A DNA stretch of 64,000 nucleotides from Arenibacter algicola (lineage in GTDB: Bacteria; Bacteroidota; Bacteroidia; Flavobacteriales; Flavobacteriaceae): the NCBI RefSeq assembly GCF_018860365.1, contig NZ_JAHKPO010000003.1:124001-188000 (forward strand), in the 5' to 3' direction. Each line of letters begins with the position of its first letter. The first letter of the stretch is position 1. The translations under genes were made by a program, and so were the position numbers. Below, in pieces: positions 46,676 through 56,844 of this stretch. The notes under the pieces were generated by a model, which worked only from the letters and a program-made list of their open reading frames with translations, had not been told where the DNA came from and did not search any database.

Positions 46676-48901
46676 TTATTTATTGAACCAATAAGTGAAT
46701 TTTAATGTCAAAGCCCAATTTCTTCCTTCAAGGGGTTCGATAAGGTAGTTGTTGCTGTACACCAAAAATAGGTCGGAGGCGGGCTTATAGCGCCATTGAA
46801 ACCGCGAATTTAGATTAAAGTTTTTGGATTGCTCATTGTATTGGAACAAGGTCGCAAAGAATAATTTATTGGTAAAGGTAACATCTACCTCCGAGCCAAT
46901 TAGCCAAAATTCTGTGTTGTTCCATGGCGCCGGTAGATTAATGTGGTTATAACTTAAATTACTGCTTAGACTTACAAATGGCTGAAAGCGGTAACCCAAT
47001 TCGCTTATAAGGCTCGTTCTATTGCCATCGGAATAATATCCTCCAAAACGTCCGCCAAAGGAATAGGTAAACATACTTTGTGGCTTGGAAATAAAATCGA
47101 AGGTATAGGCGTTCCAATGGTGCCGGGTTCCAATATCCAAGGATTCCTTGCCCGATCTTGTTGGGTCAAAAGGGGATAGTAGTTCCACGTATTCATCGGA
47201 TACGCCAAAGTTTAATTTGGAACGGTCCCTAAAGTCCAACAGGTACTCTAAAAGGTTAATATTGTCGGTACGCTCCAATTTTTCATTAAAAAAATAGCTG
47301 GTGCTTAGTTTAGGGCCATGACTTAAAATAGTGCTTTTCTTTGGAAAGAATAAAAGCCCTGCATAAGAGGTTATGTTGATATATCCATTTCGCGGAACAA
47401 AGCCAACCTCGGCTGTGTAATTGTCTTCGACGGACTCTTCCTGTATTCGCCAATTCCATTTACGGCTTTTATACTCTAGATGCGCGGCTTGGGTAAATCC
47501 GTTTCCATTTTTGTTGGGGGCGAACGACTTCAGGAAAAAGGCTTTCCCTGTCCATTGATTATTGGCGGAGGCCAAATTATATTCCAATCCCAAATTTCGA
47601 TTAAACCTTGGAAAAACTGTTCTAATGGAATCCGTATCCTGAGGGTAATTAATAGACTCCTTGTTTACAAACATTAGGCCAATGCTGGAACGGGCAAAAA
47701 CTTTTCTTTGTAAAGAGAGCACCCCAAAATTCTGGCTGGGAAGTCCTGTTTCCTCTATACTGGCGGTTTGCATATCCATTAACCCCATCCGCCATTTGTT
47801 ACTGAGATTTCCGCTTACCCTTGCACCAGCTCTAATGGGTACACCCAATCCTATTCTCCTGGAGAAGAAGGGGCGTATGGTGGCATATCCAAAGTTGGCA
47901 AACAGATCCCCGTTCTCCAAGAAGAATTGTCTTTTTTCTGGGAAAAAAAGTTCAAATCGGTCAAGATTGGTTACCTGTCGATCTACCTCTACCTGGGAGA
48001 AATCTGGGTTTACCGTCAAGTCTAAATTCAAGGAGGTACTAAGACTGAATTTAACATCGCCTCCAATTTTTTTGTCATATTGGGTATCCGTGTTATTTTC
48101 CATGTCTTCACTAATACCGCCCAATACATATGGAATAATGGAAAAATTTGTTTTTGGGGAGGGAGGAGGGGAGTCCCATACCAAAGTTCCGGTGTAGGCT
48201 AACGATGCCGTGGGAAATTGTCGGGGAATTGGTGTCCAACTCGATTTTTCACCCGATTTTAAATCCAGTCTACTAAAGTTAATGCCCCATTCGGTAACGC
48301 CATCTTCATAACGTATGGATTTGAAGGGGATGGCCATTTCGAAGACCCATTTTTCATCATCGCTTGTTACTGCGGATACCCATTTGCTGTCCCAGTTGAG
48401 ATCTACATTTCCGCCACTGTGCATGGTGCCGTCCCATTGGGCGCCTGCCGCGTTGGAGCCAAAAGAATAACCGGTGGTTTGGTTGTTAAAGGGGTCCATA
48501 AATAATAAAAAGTTGTCATTTTTTCCAAAAATAAAATCGCGTCGTAATGATTCTACATAGTAAGGGCCTTTGGTGGCGTTGTAAAAAGTAGCTAAAAGGT
48601 AGAGGTTATTGTCGTCGTAGGTCATCCGGATTTCAGAGGGTTCATTCGCCATTCCGGTATCCATGGGCAATACCATGTAGAAGTTGGTTGCCACATCGGT
48701 ATCCTGCCAGGCCAAATCATTCCCAATGCCATCTATTTCTATAGCTGCAGTAGTCTTGTGGATATGGAGTTGAAAGGATTGGTTTTTTTTCTGAGCAGCA
48801 AGGGGTAAGGCCAAAACAAGGGCTAAAAGAGTTAGGGGCACTTTTTTATAGGCAGACAAAGGGTTGGTATTTTTGTTGGTTGAACTCACTAAAATAGGCA
48901 T
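46676..48901 (-). CDS. Secreted CBM9-like/DUF5916 outer-membrane protein
   Basis: The protein has about 741 residues from the ATG at 48901. The frame is open to 48928 and the exact start is uncertain. After a signal region (LTLLALVLALPLAAQ) comes a CBM9-like sandwich (IEIDGIGNDLAWQDTD, IRMTYDDNNLYLLATF) and then a large DUF5916 barrel with the conserved NPDFSQVEVDRQVTNLDRFE and FPEKRQFFLENGDLF. This two-domain architecture is common in Bacteroidota; its substrate is unknown. It lies 68 bp downstream of the DUF192 gene on the same strand, possibly one operon. Confidence 0.83.
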   Translation of the reverse strand: MPILVSSTNKNTNPLSAYKKVPLTLLALVLALPLAAQKKNQSFQLHIHKTTAAIEIDGIGNDLAWQDTDVATNFYMVLPMDTGMANEPSEIRMTYDDNNLYLLATFYNATKGPYYVESLRRDFIFGKNDNFLLFMDPFNNQTTGYSFGSNAAGAQWDGTMHSGGNVDLNWDSKWVSAVTSDDEKWVFEMAIPFKSIRYEDGVTEWGINFSRLDLKSGEKSSWTPIPRQFPTASLAYTGTLVWDSPPPSPKTNFSIIPYVLGGISEDMENNTDTQYDKKIGGDVKFSLSTSLNLDLTVNPDFSQVEVDRQVTNLDRFELFFPEKRQFFLENGDLFANFGYATIRPFFSRRIGLGVPIRAGARVSGNLSNKWRMGLMDMQTASIEETGLPSQNFGVLSLQRKVFARSSIGLMFVNKESINYPQDTDSIRTVFPRFNRNLGLEYNLASANNQWTGKAFFLKSFAPNKNGNGFTQAAHLEYKSRKWNWRIQEESVEDNYTAEVGFVPRNGYINITSYAGLLFFPKKSTILSHGPKLSTSYFFNEKLERTDNINLLEYLLDFRDRSKLNFGVSDEYVELLSPFDPTRSGKESLDIGTRHHWNAYTFDFISKPQSMFTYSFGGRFGGYYSDGNRTSLISELGYRFQPFVSLSSNLSYNHINLPAPWNNTEFWLIGSEVDVTFTNKLFFATLFQYNEQSKNFNLNSRFQWRYKPASDLFLVYSNNYLIEPLEGRNWALTLKFTYWFNK

Positions 48902-48969
48902 TTTATGAGGATCTAAACCATTTGGCATGCTTTACTTTCAATCCCAAATACAACAATTTTACTTGCCAA

Positions 48970-49461
48970 TTATGGTGTTTTCCTATATGCAATGGAATCC
49001 CCTACGGTTAAAGACCATTTGTCCGACATGCCAGCATTTACTTCCAGAACATATTTTACGGGAACTTTAGAGGGCAAGCTGCTTTCATTAAAGGGCTGTG
49101 CATTTTTTTGAAAACTGGCAATTTTCAATTGGTCGTCCACAAAGATAAGGTCCAAGGGAAACTCAGTGTTTTTCATATAAAAGTAATGCATGGCAACATC
49201 ATCAAAAACAAACAACATGCCCTGGTTCGGCTCCATGGAACTACGGTACATGAGTCCTGTTTCCCTTTCGTAGTCGGTATCTGCTATCTCTATGTCCAAA
49301 GTAGTTAAAACGGAATCCGATTCCTTCTTCAGTATGCGGAGATCGCCTTCTTTCTTAAAGGTAACCGGAGCTGTTTTTATAGCTTTTTTCGATTCTTCCT
49401 TGCAGGAAAGCTGAATGATAAAACAAACAACAAAAAGTAGATAGATTTTATTATTTCTCAT
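48970..49461 (-). CDS. DUF192 lipoprotein
   Basis: The protein has 163 residues with a lipobox IIQLSC near residue 20. The DUF192 domain shows ERETGLMYRSSMEPNQGMLF, YFYMKNTEFPLDLIF and VLEVNAG in order. DUF192 proteins are small envelope proteins of unclear role. It sits between lgt and the DUF5916 gene on the same strand. Confidence 0.87.
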   Translation of the reverse strand: MRNNKIYLLFVVCFIIQLSCKEESKKAIKTAPVTFKKEGDLRILKKESDSVLTTLDIEIADTDYERETGLMYRSSMEPNQGMLFVFDDVAMHYFYMKNTEFPLDLIFVDDQLKIASFQKNAQPFNESSLPSKVPVKYVLEVNAGMSDKWSLTVGDSIAYRKTP

Positions 49462-49508
49462 TTTACAATTACTGTTTGGTCCAGGCGCCTTTAATCTTTT
49501 CCAGTTTA

Positions 49509-50474
49509 CTATTTTGAGGTGCCCGATTTTGGTCTAAGGATATAATAGAATCCAACTAAAATAAATGGTATGCTCAACCATTGACCGGTAGATAGCAAAC
49601 CAAGTGACTCTTCAAATCCGCCCTGACTTTTCTTTACGTATTCCACAAAGAAGCGCACCGTCCATAATAGCACCAGGAATACCCCAAAAAGATACCCAAG
49701 TTTATCCTTTTTATCGGTTTTCCAATATAAATAATACAAAATGGCAAAGACAAAAATATAGCAAAACCCTTCATAGAGTTGGGCTGGATGCCTATAGGGA
49801 ATAGCCTCCAAATACTCGGCAAACCTAGGGTCTTTCTCAATTAGATTGTAAGCAGCATTTACCGTTTTTTCTTTGGTAATGGATAATGCTTTGTAAGCAG
49901 GCATGTCGTCGGAATCGCGTACGAACCTAGTGGCCAGGGCAAAAGATTTTTCCACAGGTTTACCGTTGATCTCCGAATTGAAGAAATTCCCCAATCGAAC
50001 ACAAAAGGCACCAATGGATACTGGAATTACAATGCGATCCAGGATCCATAGAATTTTAAATTCAGGATATTTTCTGGTGTAGAGGTACATGCCAATGATA
50101 ATTCCAATGGCTGCTCCGTGACTTGCCAAACCGGTAAATCCTGTAAACTCGTAACCATTAATAAACCCGAAAAGTGTGCTATCGGCACTTTCTCTAATGG
50201 GCAGCAAAATTTCCAATAAATGGTTTTGGTAATATGGCCAATCATAAAAGAACACATGGCCTAATCTTGCCCCCAACATGGTAGCCAGAACGGTATAAAT
50301 AAAAAGGGAGTCTAACTGCTCCAGGGATTTTTTTTCTTTTAAGAATATCTTCTTCATGAGATACCAGCCCAATGCGAAAGCGATTATCCAAAGAAGATTG
50401 TAATATTTTATTTGTATTACCCCAATTTTAAAAAGTGTATCGGCGGGATTCCAAGTAAAGCCTAAAAAGTACAT
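49509..50474 (-). CDS. lgt: Prolipoprotein diacylglyceryl transferase
   Basis: This 321-residue integral membrane enzyme has about seven helices. The Lgt signature region is RLGNFFNSEINGKPV, with the conserved HPAQLYEGFCY further on and the essential arginine and histidine of the active site (GARLGHVFFYDWPYY). It transfers diacylglycerol to the lipobox cysteine, the first step for the many lipoproteins of this window. It is slightly longer than the E. coli enzyme because of a loop insertion after the signature. Confidence 0.94.
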   Translation of the reverse strand: MYFLGFTWNPADTLFKIGVIQIKYYNLLWIIAFALGWYLMKKIFLKEKKSLEQLDSLFIYTVLATMLGARLGHVFFYDWPYYQNHLLEILLPIRESADSTLFGFINGYEFTGFTGLASHGAAIGIIIGMYLYTRKYPEFKILWILDRIVIPVSIGAFCVRLGNFFNSEINGKPVEKSFALATRFVRDSDDMPAYKALSITKEKTVNAAYNLIEKDPRFAEYLEAIPYRHPAQLYEGFCYIFVFAILYYLYWKTDKKDKLGYLFGVFLVLLWTVRFFVEYVKKSQGGFEESLGLLSTGQWLSIPFILVGFYYILRPKSGTSK

Positions 50475-50652
50475 CTACGATTTTTTAAGGGACTAAGATA
50501 AGTAAATACTGCAAAGAATTGAGGTCGGAAATAGGTTAATTTGGATCTGCGGACAGGAATATATTTAGAAAAGCTTTGCTGCCTCTGTGTGCAATTATGT
50601 TAAAATTGGCTTGATAAATTATTATTAAACCAGGAATCCGGAAATAAAAAAA

Positions 50653-50874
50653 CTATGGTACCGGGTCGTAACCACTTCCACCCCAAGGGTGACAACTAAA
50701 AATCCTTTTTAAGGCCAACCAGCCACCTTTGAACAGGCCATGTTTTTGTAGGGCTTCCAAAGTGTATTGTGAACAGGTAGGGGAATAGCGGCAAGAGGCC
50801 GGGGTAAGTGGGGAGATGAAATTTTGGTAAAACTTCACCAACAGCACAAAAGGGGCAATTAATATTTTTTTCAT
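50653..50874 (-). CDS. yidD: Membrane-protein insertion efficiency factor YidD
   Basis: This 73-residue protein carries the conserved [38 protein letters not shown] and DPVP. YidD helps the YidC insertase. It lies between lgt and cysS on the same strand, away from yidC. Confidence 0.92.
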   Translation of the reverse strand: MKKILIAPFVLLVKFYQNFISPLTPASCRYSPTCSQYTLEALQKHGLFKGGWLALKRIFSCHPWGGSGYDPVP

Positions 50875-50987
50875 CTGTTTAGAAATTTCGTATTAATCTG
50901 GAAAATGTACTCTATAAAAATTTTCCGCAAAGATTAAACGCTTCACTTTCGTATAAAAGCCAATTCTGTTATGGGTAGATATCTACT

Positions 50988-52469
50988 TTAGCTGAGACTA
51001 AAGGTAGTGCCGTCTTTTCCATCATTCAATTGAATGCCCATCCCTGCAAGTTGGTCCCTTATTTTGTCCGATGTGGAGAAATCTTTATTGGCCCGTGCCT
51101 CATTTCGCAACTGAATAAGAAGGCCAACTACACTGCTTAATTTATCGGAATTAAGCATAGCGCTATTTTGATTTTCCAAACCTAATACATCAAAAACAAA
51201 ACCGTTCATGGCCTCTATGAAAAGTTCCTTGTCCTTTTCGGTTATAGTTTCCTTGCCCTCTTTTATTAAATTGATGCGTTTTACAGCTTCAAACAAATTG
51301 GCCGTTAGCATAGGGGTGTTGAAATCATCGTTCATGGCATCGTAACCCTTCTGTTTCCACTCCTCCACATTAAAGCTGGATGACGAACTGGTAGTTAGGT
51401 TACCCATGCTGCCAATGGCATCCATCAATTTTTGAAACCCCTTTTCGGATGCGGAAAGCGCTTCGTCGCTTAGGTCCAATATACTGGTATAGTGCGCCTG
51501 CATCATAAAAAAGCGTACTACGGATGGTGTGTATGGTTTACTTAGGATTTTATTCTCGCCAGAGAACATCTCATTGGGCAAGATATTGTTTCCGGTAGAT
51601 TTGGCCATTTTTTTGCCGTTCAAGGTCAGCATGTTGGCATGTAACCAATACTTTACGGGAGCATGTCCGTTGCAAGCTTCGGCCTGGGCAATTTCACATT
51701 CATGATGTGGAAATTTAAGGTCCATACCGCCACCATGTATGTCAAAAGTTTCTCCCAGATACTTGGTGCTCATGGCCGTGCACTCCAAATGCCAGCCAGG
51801 GAAACCATCTCCCCAGGGGGAAGGCCAACGCATTATATGCTGGGCTTCCGCTTTTTTCCACAACGCAAAGTCCTGTGGACTCTTTTTTTCGTCCTGAGCG
51901 GCCAATTCACGGGTATTGGCAATCATATCCTCCAATTTTCTCCCACTTAATTTACCGTACTCATTGGTCTTGTTGAATTTTTCAACATCAAAATAAACAG
52001 ACCCGTTAATTTCGTAGGCATATCCTTTTTCCAGGATATTCTTTATGATTTCAATTTGCTCAATAATGTGTCCGGTGGCGGTAGGTTCAATGCTTGGGGG
52101 CAATAAATTGAATTTTTGCAATATGCTGTGAAAATCCAGGGTATATTGTTGAACCACCTCCATGGGTTCCAATTGTTCCAATCTCGCTTTCTTGGCAATC
52201 TTATCCTCTCCGTCTTCCGCATCATTCTCCAAATGCCCGGCGTCTGTAATATTCCGGACATATCTCACCTTGTAACCCAAATGCTTTAAATACCTGAAGA
52301 TCATGTCGAAAGACATAAAGGTTCGGCAGTTGCCCAAATGTACATTGCTGTAAACGGTAGGTCCACAGACGTACATGCCTACATGACCCTCGCTTAAAGG
52401 TTCAAAAACTTCTTTTTCTCCCGTAAGGGAATTGTAAACTTTTAATTTTTGAGTTTGGTACAAAGACAT
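50988..52469 (-). CDS. cysS: Cysteinyl-tRNA synthetase
   Basis: The protein has 493 residues from the ATG at 52469; the upstream TTG at 52484 touches the folE stop and is not preferred. The class I HIGH motif is HLGN in [17 protein letters not shown] serves as KMSKS, and the zinc site uses the cysteine in VCGPTVYSN with later CxxH-type residues (LECTAMS, HHECE). It charges tRNA-Cys. It is 15 bp from folE, so the two are likely co-transcribed. Confidence 0.95.
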   Translation of the reverse strand: MSLYQTQKLKVYNSLTGEKEVFEPLSEGHVGMYVCGPTVYSNVHLGNCRTFMSFDMIFRYLKHLGYKVRYVRNITDAGHLENDAEDGEDKIAKKARLEQLEPMEVVQQYTLDFHSILQKFNLLPPSIEPTATGHIIEQIEIIKNILEKGYAYEINGSVYFDVEKFNKTNEYGKLSGRKLEDMIANTRELAAQDEKKSPQDFALWKKAEAQHIMRWPSPWGDGFPGWHLECTAMSTKYLGETFDIHGGGMDLKFPHHECEIAQAEACNGHAPVKYWLHANMLTLNGKKMAKSTGNNILPNEMFSGENKILSKPYTPSVVRFFMMQAHYTSILDLSDEALSASEKGFQKLMDAIGSMGNLTTSSSSSFNVEEWKQKGYDAMNDDFNTPMLTANLFEAVKRINLIKEGKETITEKDKELFIEAMNGFVFDVLGLENQNSAMLNSDKLSSVVGLLIQLRNEARANKDFSTSDKIRDQLAGMGIQLNDGKDGTTFSLS

Positions 52470-52484
52470 TATTAAGCGGGACAA

Positions 52485-53165
52485 TTAAAATTTGGTATCG
52501 ATGTTTATATAGTCTAAAAATTCTCGTCTAACGGCCTCTTCCTTAAATTTTCCACCGTATTCTGCCGTTACGGTACTACTTTCAATGTCGCGTATGCCCC
52601 GGGAATTTACACATAAATGTTTGGCGTCTATAACACAGGCAACATCTTCCGTTCCTAAAACCTCTTGAAGTTCCCTTACGATCTGAATATTTAGTCGCTC
52701 CTGGACCTGTGGTCTTTTGGCGTAATAATCCACTATCCTGTTCATTTTGGACAAGCCAACAACGGTACCTTTGGAAATATAGGCCACGTGGGCTTTCCCC
52801 ACTATTGGCAATAAATGATGTTCGCAGGTGGAGTATAGTGTTATGTTTTTTTCCACTAACATTTCACCGTACTTGTATTTATTGTCGAAGGTGGATGATT
52901 TGGGCCGTCGTTTTGGATTTAGTCCCCCAAAAATTTCATTGACGAACATTTTGGCCACCCTATTCGGGGTTCCCTTTAAACTGTCGTCCTCTAGGTCGAG
53001 GCCCAAAGTCAGCATTATTTCGTTTACACTGCCTCTGATACGGGCTATTTTTTCTTCATCACTTAGCACAAATGCATCCTTACGTAAAGGTGTGTCCTCA
53101 GCAGCGGAAACGTGATCGTCCCCTAACTCTTCAAAATGCTTTTCCAATGCGTTGTCGATTTTCAT
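52485..53165 (-). CDS. folE: GTP cyclohydrolase I
   Basis: The protein has 226 residues from the ATG at 53165; the longer frame to 53201 lacks conservation. Zinc and active-site residues are visible in TLYSTCEHHLLPIVGKAHV and DAKHLCVNSRGIRD, where the usual CM is CV. It makes dihydroneopterin triphosphate for folate or other pterins. It lies just upstream of cysS. Confidence 0.94.
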   Translation of the reverse strand: MKIDNALEKHFEELGDDHVSAAEDTPLRKDAFVLSDEEKIARIRGSVNEIMLTLGLDLEDDSLKGTPNRVAKMFVNEIFGGLNPKRRPKSSTFDNKYKYGEMLVEKNITLYSTCEHHLLPIVGKAHVAYISKGTVVGLSKMNRIVDYYAKRPQVQERLNIQIVRELQEVLGTEDVACVIDAKHLCVNSRGIRDIESSTVTAEYGGKFKEEAVRREFLDYINIDTKF

Positions 53166-53302
53166 TAAAATATTGCTTTTTAAGGCAGCAAAGATATACA
53201 TTATATGCCACTTTATACCAAGTTTGCTTACTTACACAACATAAATTAGTGTTAACTAAACTAGGGTGTTACTTTTGAAATTCCCAAATTTTATAGGTAT
53301 TC

Positions 53303-55108
53303 ATGAACAGGTTGGTCGTCGTTTTAGGTGTTATTTGGTGTCTAGGTACTACTTTGGCCAAGGCCCAAGTGGCTCCGGATTGCTCAAATGCGGTGCCTAT
53401 TTGCAACAATACACCGGTCAACGGCGGTACTAATGGCTATGGTGCTGATGACTTTAAAGGTGCCGGGAAATCCGGTTGTTTGGAAAAAACACCTTCAGGC
53501 GCAATTGAATCCAATGCTGCGTGGTATAGATTTAGGACGGGTGCCTCTGGACAATTAGGATTTAATATTGGTTTCGATTCTAACGAAGATTGGGATTTTG
53601 CCCTTTATAAGGCCAGTGATTGCAATTCCTTGGGTGACCCCATACGCTGTAATTTTTTTGATAATAGGGATGCCAATAGTTTTATTGGTGTAGGGGAGGA
53701 CCCTCAAGGTGCAACGGATAATGTTCAATACGAAGAATGGTTGGAGGTTTTGCCCGGTGAAGATTACTACTTGTTGGTGAATAATTTTAGTAATATTAAT
53801 TCTGGCTTTTCCATTCAGTTCACAGGTCAAATCTTTGTTACCAATCCTTATGATGCATTGGATTGTGCAATAATCAACAATCTTTTGGGGCCTCCAATTG
53901 CGGCGTGTAACAATGAAAACATTGTTTTGGATGCCTCTACTGCCGATGTAGTAAGTTATACCTGGTATAAGGATGTAGGAAATGGTTATGCTGTAATTCC
54001 AGGGGAAGTATCCGCTACCTTAAATGTGTTGGAAGCCGCTTTTTACCGAGTGGAAGTAATAACCCAGTCCCAGAATAATATAATTAGTGATGTGCAAGTG
54101 GGGTTTTCCCAAGCGCCTACAACATCTCCTGTAGATGATGAACACCTGTGCCTAGATTCCGGTTATTTTTATTTAAGTGATAAGGATCAAATGGCATTGG
54201 GCGGACAATCTGCGAATGACGTAATTATATCCTATCATAGCAGTTTGGCCGATGCGGATGCAGGGGTAAATGCCCTGCCTTTGGAATATGGGTTGCAGGC
54301 TGGGGAACAACAGATATATATCAGGGCTACCTCCGTACAGAATCCCAGATGCTATGATGCTTCAGAGGATTTTAAATTAACGGTTCATAAACCTTTGGCT
54401 CCTAATTTTCCCTTGGAGGTTTTTCTCTGCGAAGGGGAGGTCAATGCTGTAATTGGGGAGGCGGTCCCGGATCCAGAATATAATTATCTTTGGAGTACAG
54501 GTGAAATAACTTCCAGTATAACAGTTGCCCAGGGCGGGGAATATTCCTTGACGATTACCGATAAGCTTGGTGTTTCAGCATGTGACAATACCTTTATGAT
54601 TAATGTTTATGCTTCAAAAACACCGCATATAAAGGAGGTGATAATAGAGGATCTGCAGGATAGCAATACCGTTACGATAGTTTCCGATAGGGAGGGCGAT
54701 TTTGAATATCGTTTGGATGAAGGGACATATCAGCCAGATAATAAATTTTATAATGTACTTCCCGGTAGGCATAGCGTTACATTGAGCGATTTGAATGGTT
54801 GCGGATCTGCCACGGAAACCATTGTTGTGGTGGGGTTTCCTAAGTTTTTTACCCCCAATGGGGACGGGGCAAACGATGTTTGGAACATTGTAGGTATTTC
54901 CAGCTTGGAAGAACCTATATTAACGGTTTATAATAGGTATGGAAAGTTGCTTAAACAATTGTCCCAAAATAGCATGGGTTGGGATGGCACCTATAATGGT
55001 GTGGCATTGCCTTCGGACGATTATTGGTTCAAGCTTAGTTTTAAGGATCAAGATGGTCAGCGTATCATGGCAAAGCATATTAATAATCATTTTTCCTTAA
55101 AACGTTAA
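53303..55108 (+). CDS. T9SS-type secreted protein with CHU_C domain
   Basis: The protein has 601 residues with a signal peptide (through AKAQ). The N-terminal domain opens APDCSNAVPICNNTPV and has a Ca-site-like GEDYYLLVNNFSNINSGF. PKD/SprB-like beta repeats fill the middle. The C-terminal gliding-motility CHU_C domain (FPKFFTPNGDGANDVW, YNRYGKLLKQL, WDGTYNG) directs secretion and surface anchoring by the type IX system. It is probably a surface adhesin or gliding component, and is followed by a paralogue at 55321. Confidence 0.87.
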   Translation: MNRLVVVLGVIWCLGTTLAKAQVAPDCSNAVPICNNTPVNGGTNGYGADDFKGAGKSGCLEKTPSGAIESNAAWYRFRTGASGQLGFNIGFDSNEDWDFALYKASDCNSLGDPIRCNFFDNRDANSFIGVGEDPQGATDNVQYEEWLEVLPGEDYYLLVNNFSNINSGFSIQFTGQIFVTNPYDALDCAIINNLLGPPIAACNNENIVLDASTADVVSYTWYKDVGNGYAVIPGEVSATLNVLEAAFYRVEVITQSQNNIISDVQVGFSQAPTTSPVDDEHLCLDSGYFYLSDKDQMALGGQSANDVIISYHSSLADADAGVNALPLEYGLQAGEQQIYIRATSVQNPRCYDASEDFKLTVHKPLAPNFPLEVFLCEGEVNAVIGEAVPDPEYNYLWSTGEITSSITVAQGGEYSLTITDKLGVSACDNTFMINVYASKTPHIKEVIIEDLQDSNTVTIVSDREGDFEYRLDEGTYQPDNKFYNVLPGRHSVTLSDLNGCGSATETIVVVGFPKFFTPNGDGANDVWNIVGISSLEEPILTVYNRYGKLLKQLSQNSMGWDGTYNGVALPSDDYWFKLSFKDQDGQRIMAKHINNHFSLKR

Positions 55109-55320
55109 TACTAAATTGGTGGGGCGGTAACTCATATCTATCCTGCCAATCTTGATGGCCATTGTCTGCAAATGCTATTTAATAATTGCGTACAAACGAT
55201 GGGTATCCGGGACTGGCAAAGCCACAATGGATACATATAAAAAAGGCCAAGTTTTTGTGATAAAATATACCTCCTATATACTAAATCATTTTCATAAGAG
55301 TTATTATACTTGATTTAAGT

Positions 55321-56778
55321 ATGTATTTAGCCCCAATTTCTATGCGGACACTTATCTGTTCTATATGTGTTATGTTACTGTTTGTCAGTAATATAGTTGC
55401 ACAAAATTCACCGGATTGTAGGAGTGCTATTCCTGTTTGTGCAGATGGCCAGCCAATTATGCCAATTGTTGATGGCAGTGGTGATATAGACGACTTTGAT
55501 CCTGATGTAATTCGGCAAAGTGGTTGTTTGGAGAAAGGAAGTGTAAGTTCTGCGAATATCGAAAACAACACCTCTTGGTTCGTTTTTAGAGCAGGTACAG
55601 GCGGTCAGGTAGGTTTTGACATAGAGGCTTTGCCGGTAACGGGTACTACAATAACAGCGGAGTGGGACTTTGCGGTTTATGGTCCTTATGATCAGACCAG
55701 TGGGCAAAATTTCTGTTCGATTATAGGAAGTGGATCAGAACCTATCCGTTGTAATTATGAAGCCAATAATACGCGTTTCACGGGAATAGGGATTAATCCG
55801 GAGAATGGGGATGTGGGTGCTCCTTTTTTAAAGCAAAGCCAAAACACATATGACGAATGGTTAGATGTACTCCCAGGAGAAATCTACTATATTTTCATTA
55901 ATAATTTCAACACCAATTTCGATGATGATGCCGAGCAATTTTCATTGACTTTTACGGGTAGTTCGGTTGATGCCGATCAAGATAATGCGTTGGATTGTAC
56001 CTTACGTGACGAATTTTTGGGATTGGATATAATTGCTTGTGAGGATGATCCGGACATCACCTTATCTGCACAAAATTCTCCTTTTGGACCTGATATTACA
56101 AGTGTTGTTTGGACTGTAGATTATGAGGACGATGGCGTTATTGATGCCACCTTGCCGGGATCCGGACCTTCCAATGCCGAATTGGTGGTCAGTAGCCCCA
56201 ATTCTGGACGCTATTTTGTTGAACTGACCAACAGTTTTGGAAATGATGTAGGTGATAATATACTAATCACCTTTTTTGGAACCCCAGTACTGCAGGAGGT
56301 AATCGTTAGGGATGACCTTTCTGATAACAACATTGTAGAAATAGTAGTGGCCAACCCGGACGGTAATTATGAATATGCCATTAACGGAGGCGAATTTCAG
56401 GATGATCCTGTTTTTAATAATGTGCCACCCGGGGTAAATACGGTGATTATAAATGATAAAAATGGTTGTGGAACTACGGAGCCTATAGAGTTTTTAGTGG
56501 TCGGGTATCCCAAGTTCTTTACGCCCAATGCCGATGGTATCCATGACCGTTGGAATGTATATGGAATCTCCACCTTGATAGATCCGGTGGTATTTATATT
56601 TGATCGTTACGGCAAACTCCTTAAACAGATTGATGAAACCACAATAGGTTGGGATGGTACCTTTAATGGAAGGCCAATGCCTTCATCGGACTACTGGTTT
56701 AGGATGGACTATTCACGGGACGAAGACGGAATCATTGTTGCGCGTTCTGTAAGGACCCATTTTACTTTGAAGCGATAG
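55321..56778 (+). CDS. T9SS-type secreted protein with CHU_C domain (paralogue)
   Basis: The protein has 485 residues from the ATG at 55321; the ATG at 55342 is also possible. It repeats the plan of the upstream gene: the N-terminal SPDCRSAIPVCADGQP domain, GEIYYIFINNFNTNFDDD and the CHU_C end (YPKFFTPNADGIHDRW, FDRYGKLLKQI, WDGTFNG). It is shorter because it lacks one middle repeat. The pair arose by tandem duplication. Confidence 0.86.
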   Translation: MYLAPISMRTLICSICVMLLFVSNIVAQNSPDCRSAIPVCADGQPIMPIVDGSGDIDDFDPDVIRQSGCLEKGSVSSANIENNTSWFVFRAGTGGQVGFDIEALPVTGTTITAEWDFAVYGPYDQTSGQNFCSIIGSGSEPIRCNYEANNTRFTGIGINPENGDVGAPFLKQSQNTYDEWLDVLPGEIYYIFINNFNTNFDDDAEQFSLTFTGSSVDADQDNALDCTLRDEFLGLDIIACEDDPDITLSAQNSPFGPDITSVVWTVDYEDDGVIDATLPGSGPSNAELVVSSPNSGRYFVELTNSFGNDVGDNILITFFGTPVLQEVIVRDDLSDNNIVEIVVANPDGNYEYAINGGEFQDDPVFNNVPPGVNTVIINDKNGCGTTEPIEFLVVGYPKFFTPNADGIHDRWNVYGISTLIDPVVFIFDRYGKLLKQIDETTIGWDGTFNGRPMPSSDYWFRMDYSRDEDGIIVARSVRTHFTLKR

Positions 56779-56795
56779 CTATTTATTTCAAAACA

Positions 56796-56826
56796 AAAAA
56801 GACGGGTAAATCCCGTCTTTTTTGTT
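56796..56826. terminator. Bidirectional terminator
   Basis: The stem AAAGACGGG/CCCGTCTTT (56798-56806 and 56812-56820), flanked by A and T runs, lies between two convergent genes. Confidence 0.92.
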
Positions 56827-56844
56827 TCTAGCCTATTGTGTTCT

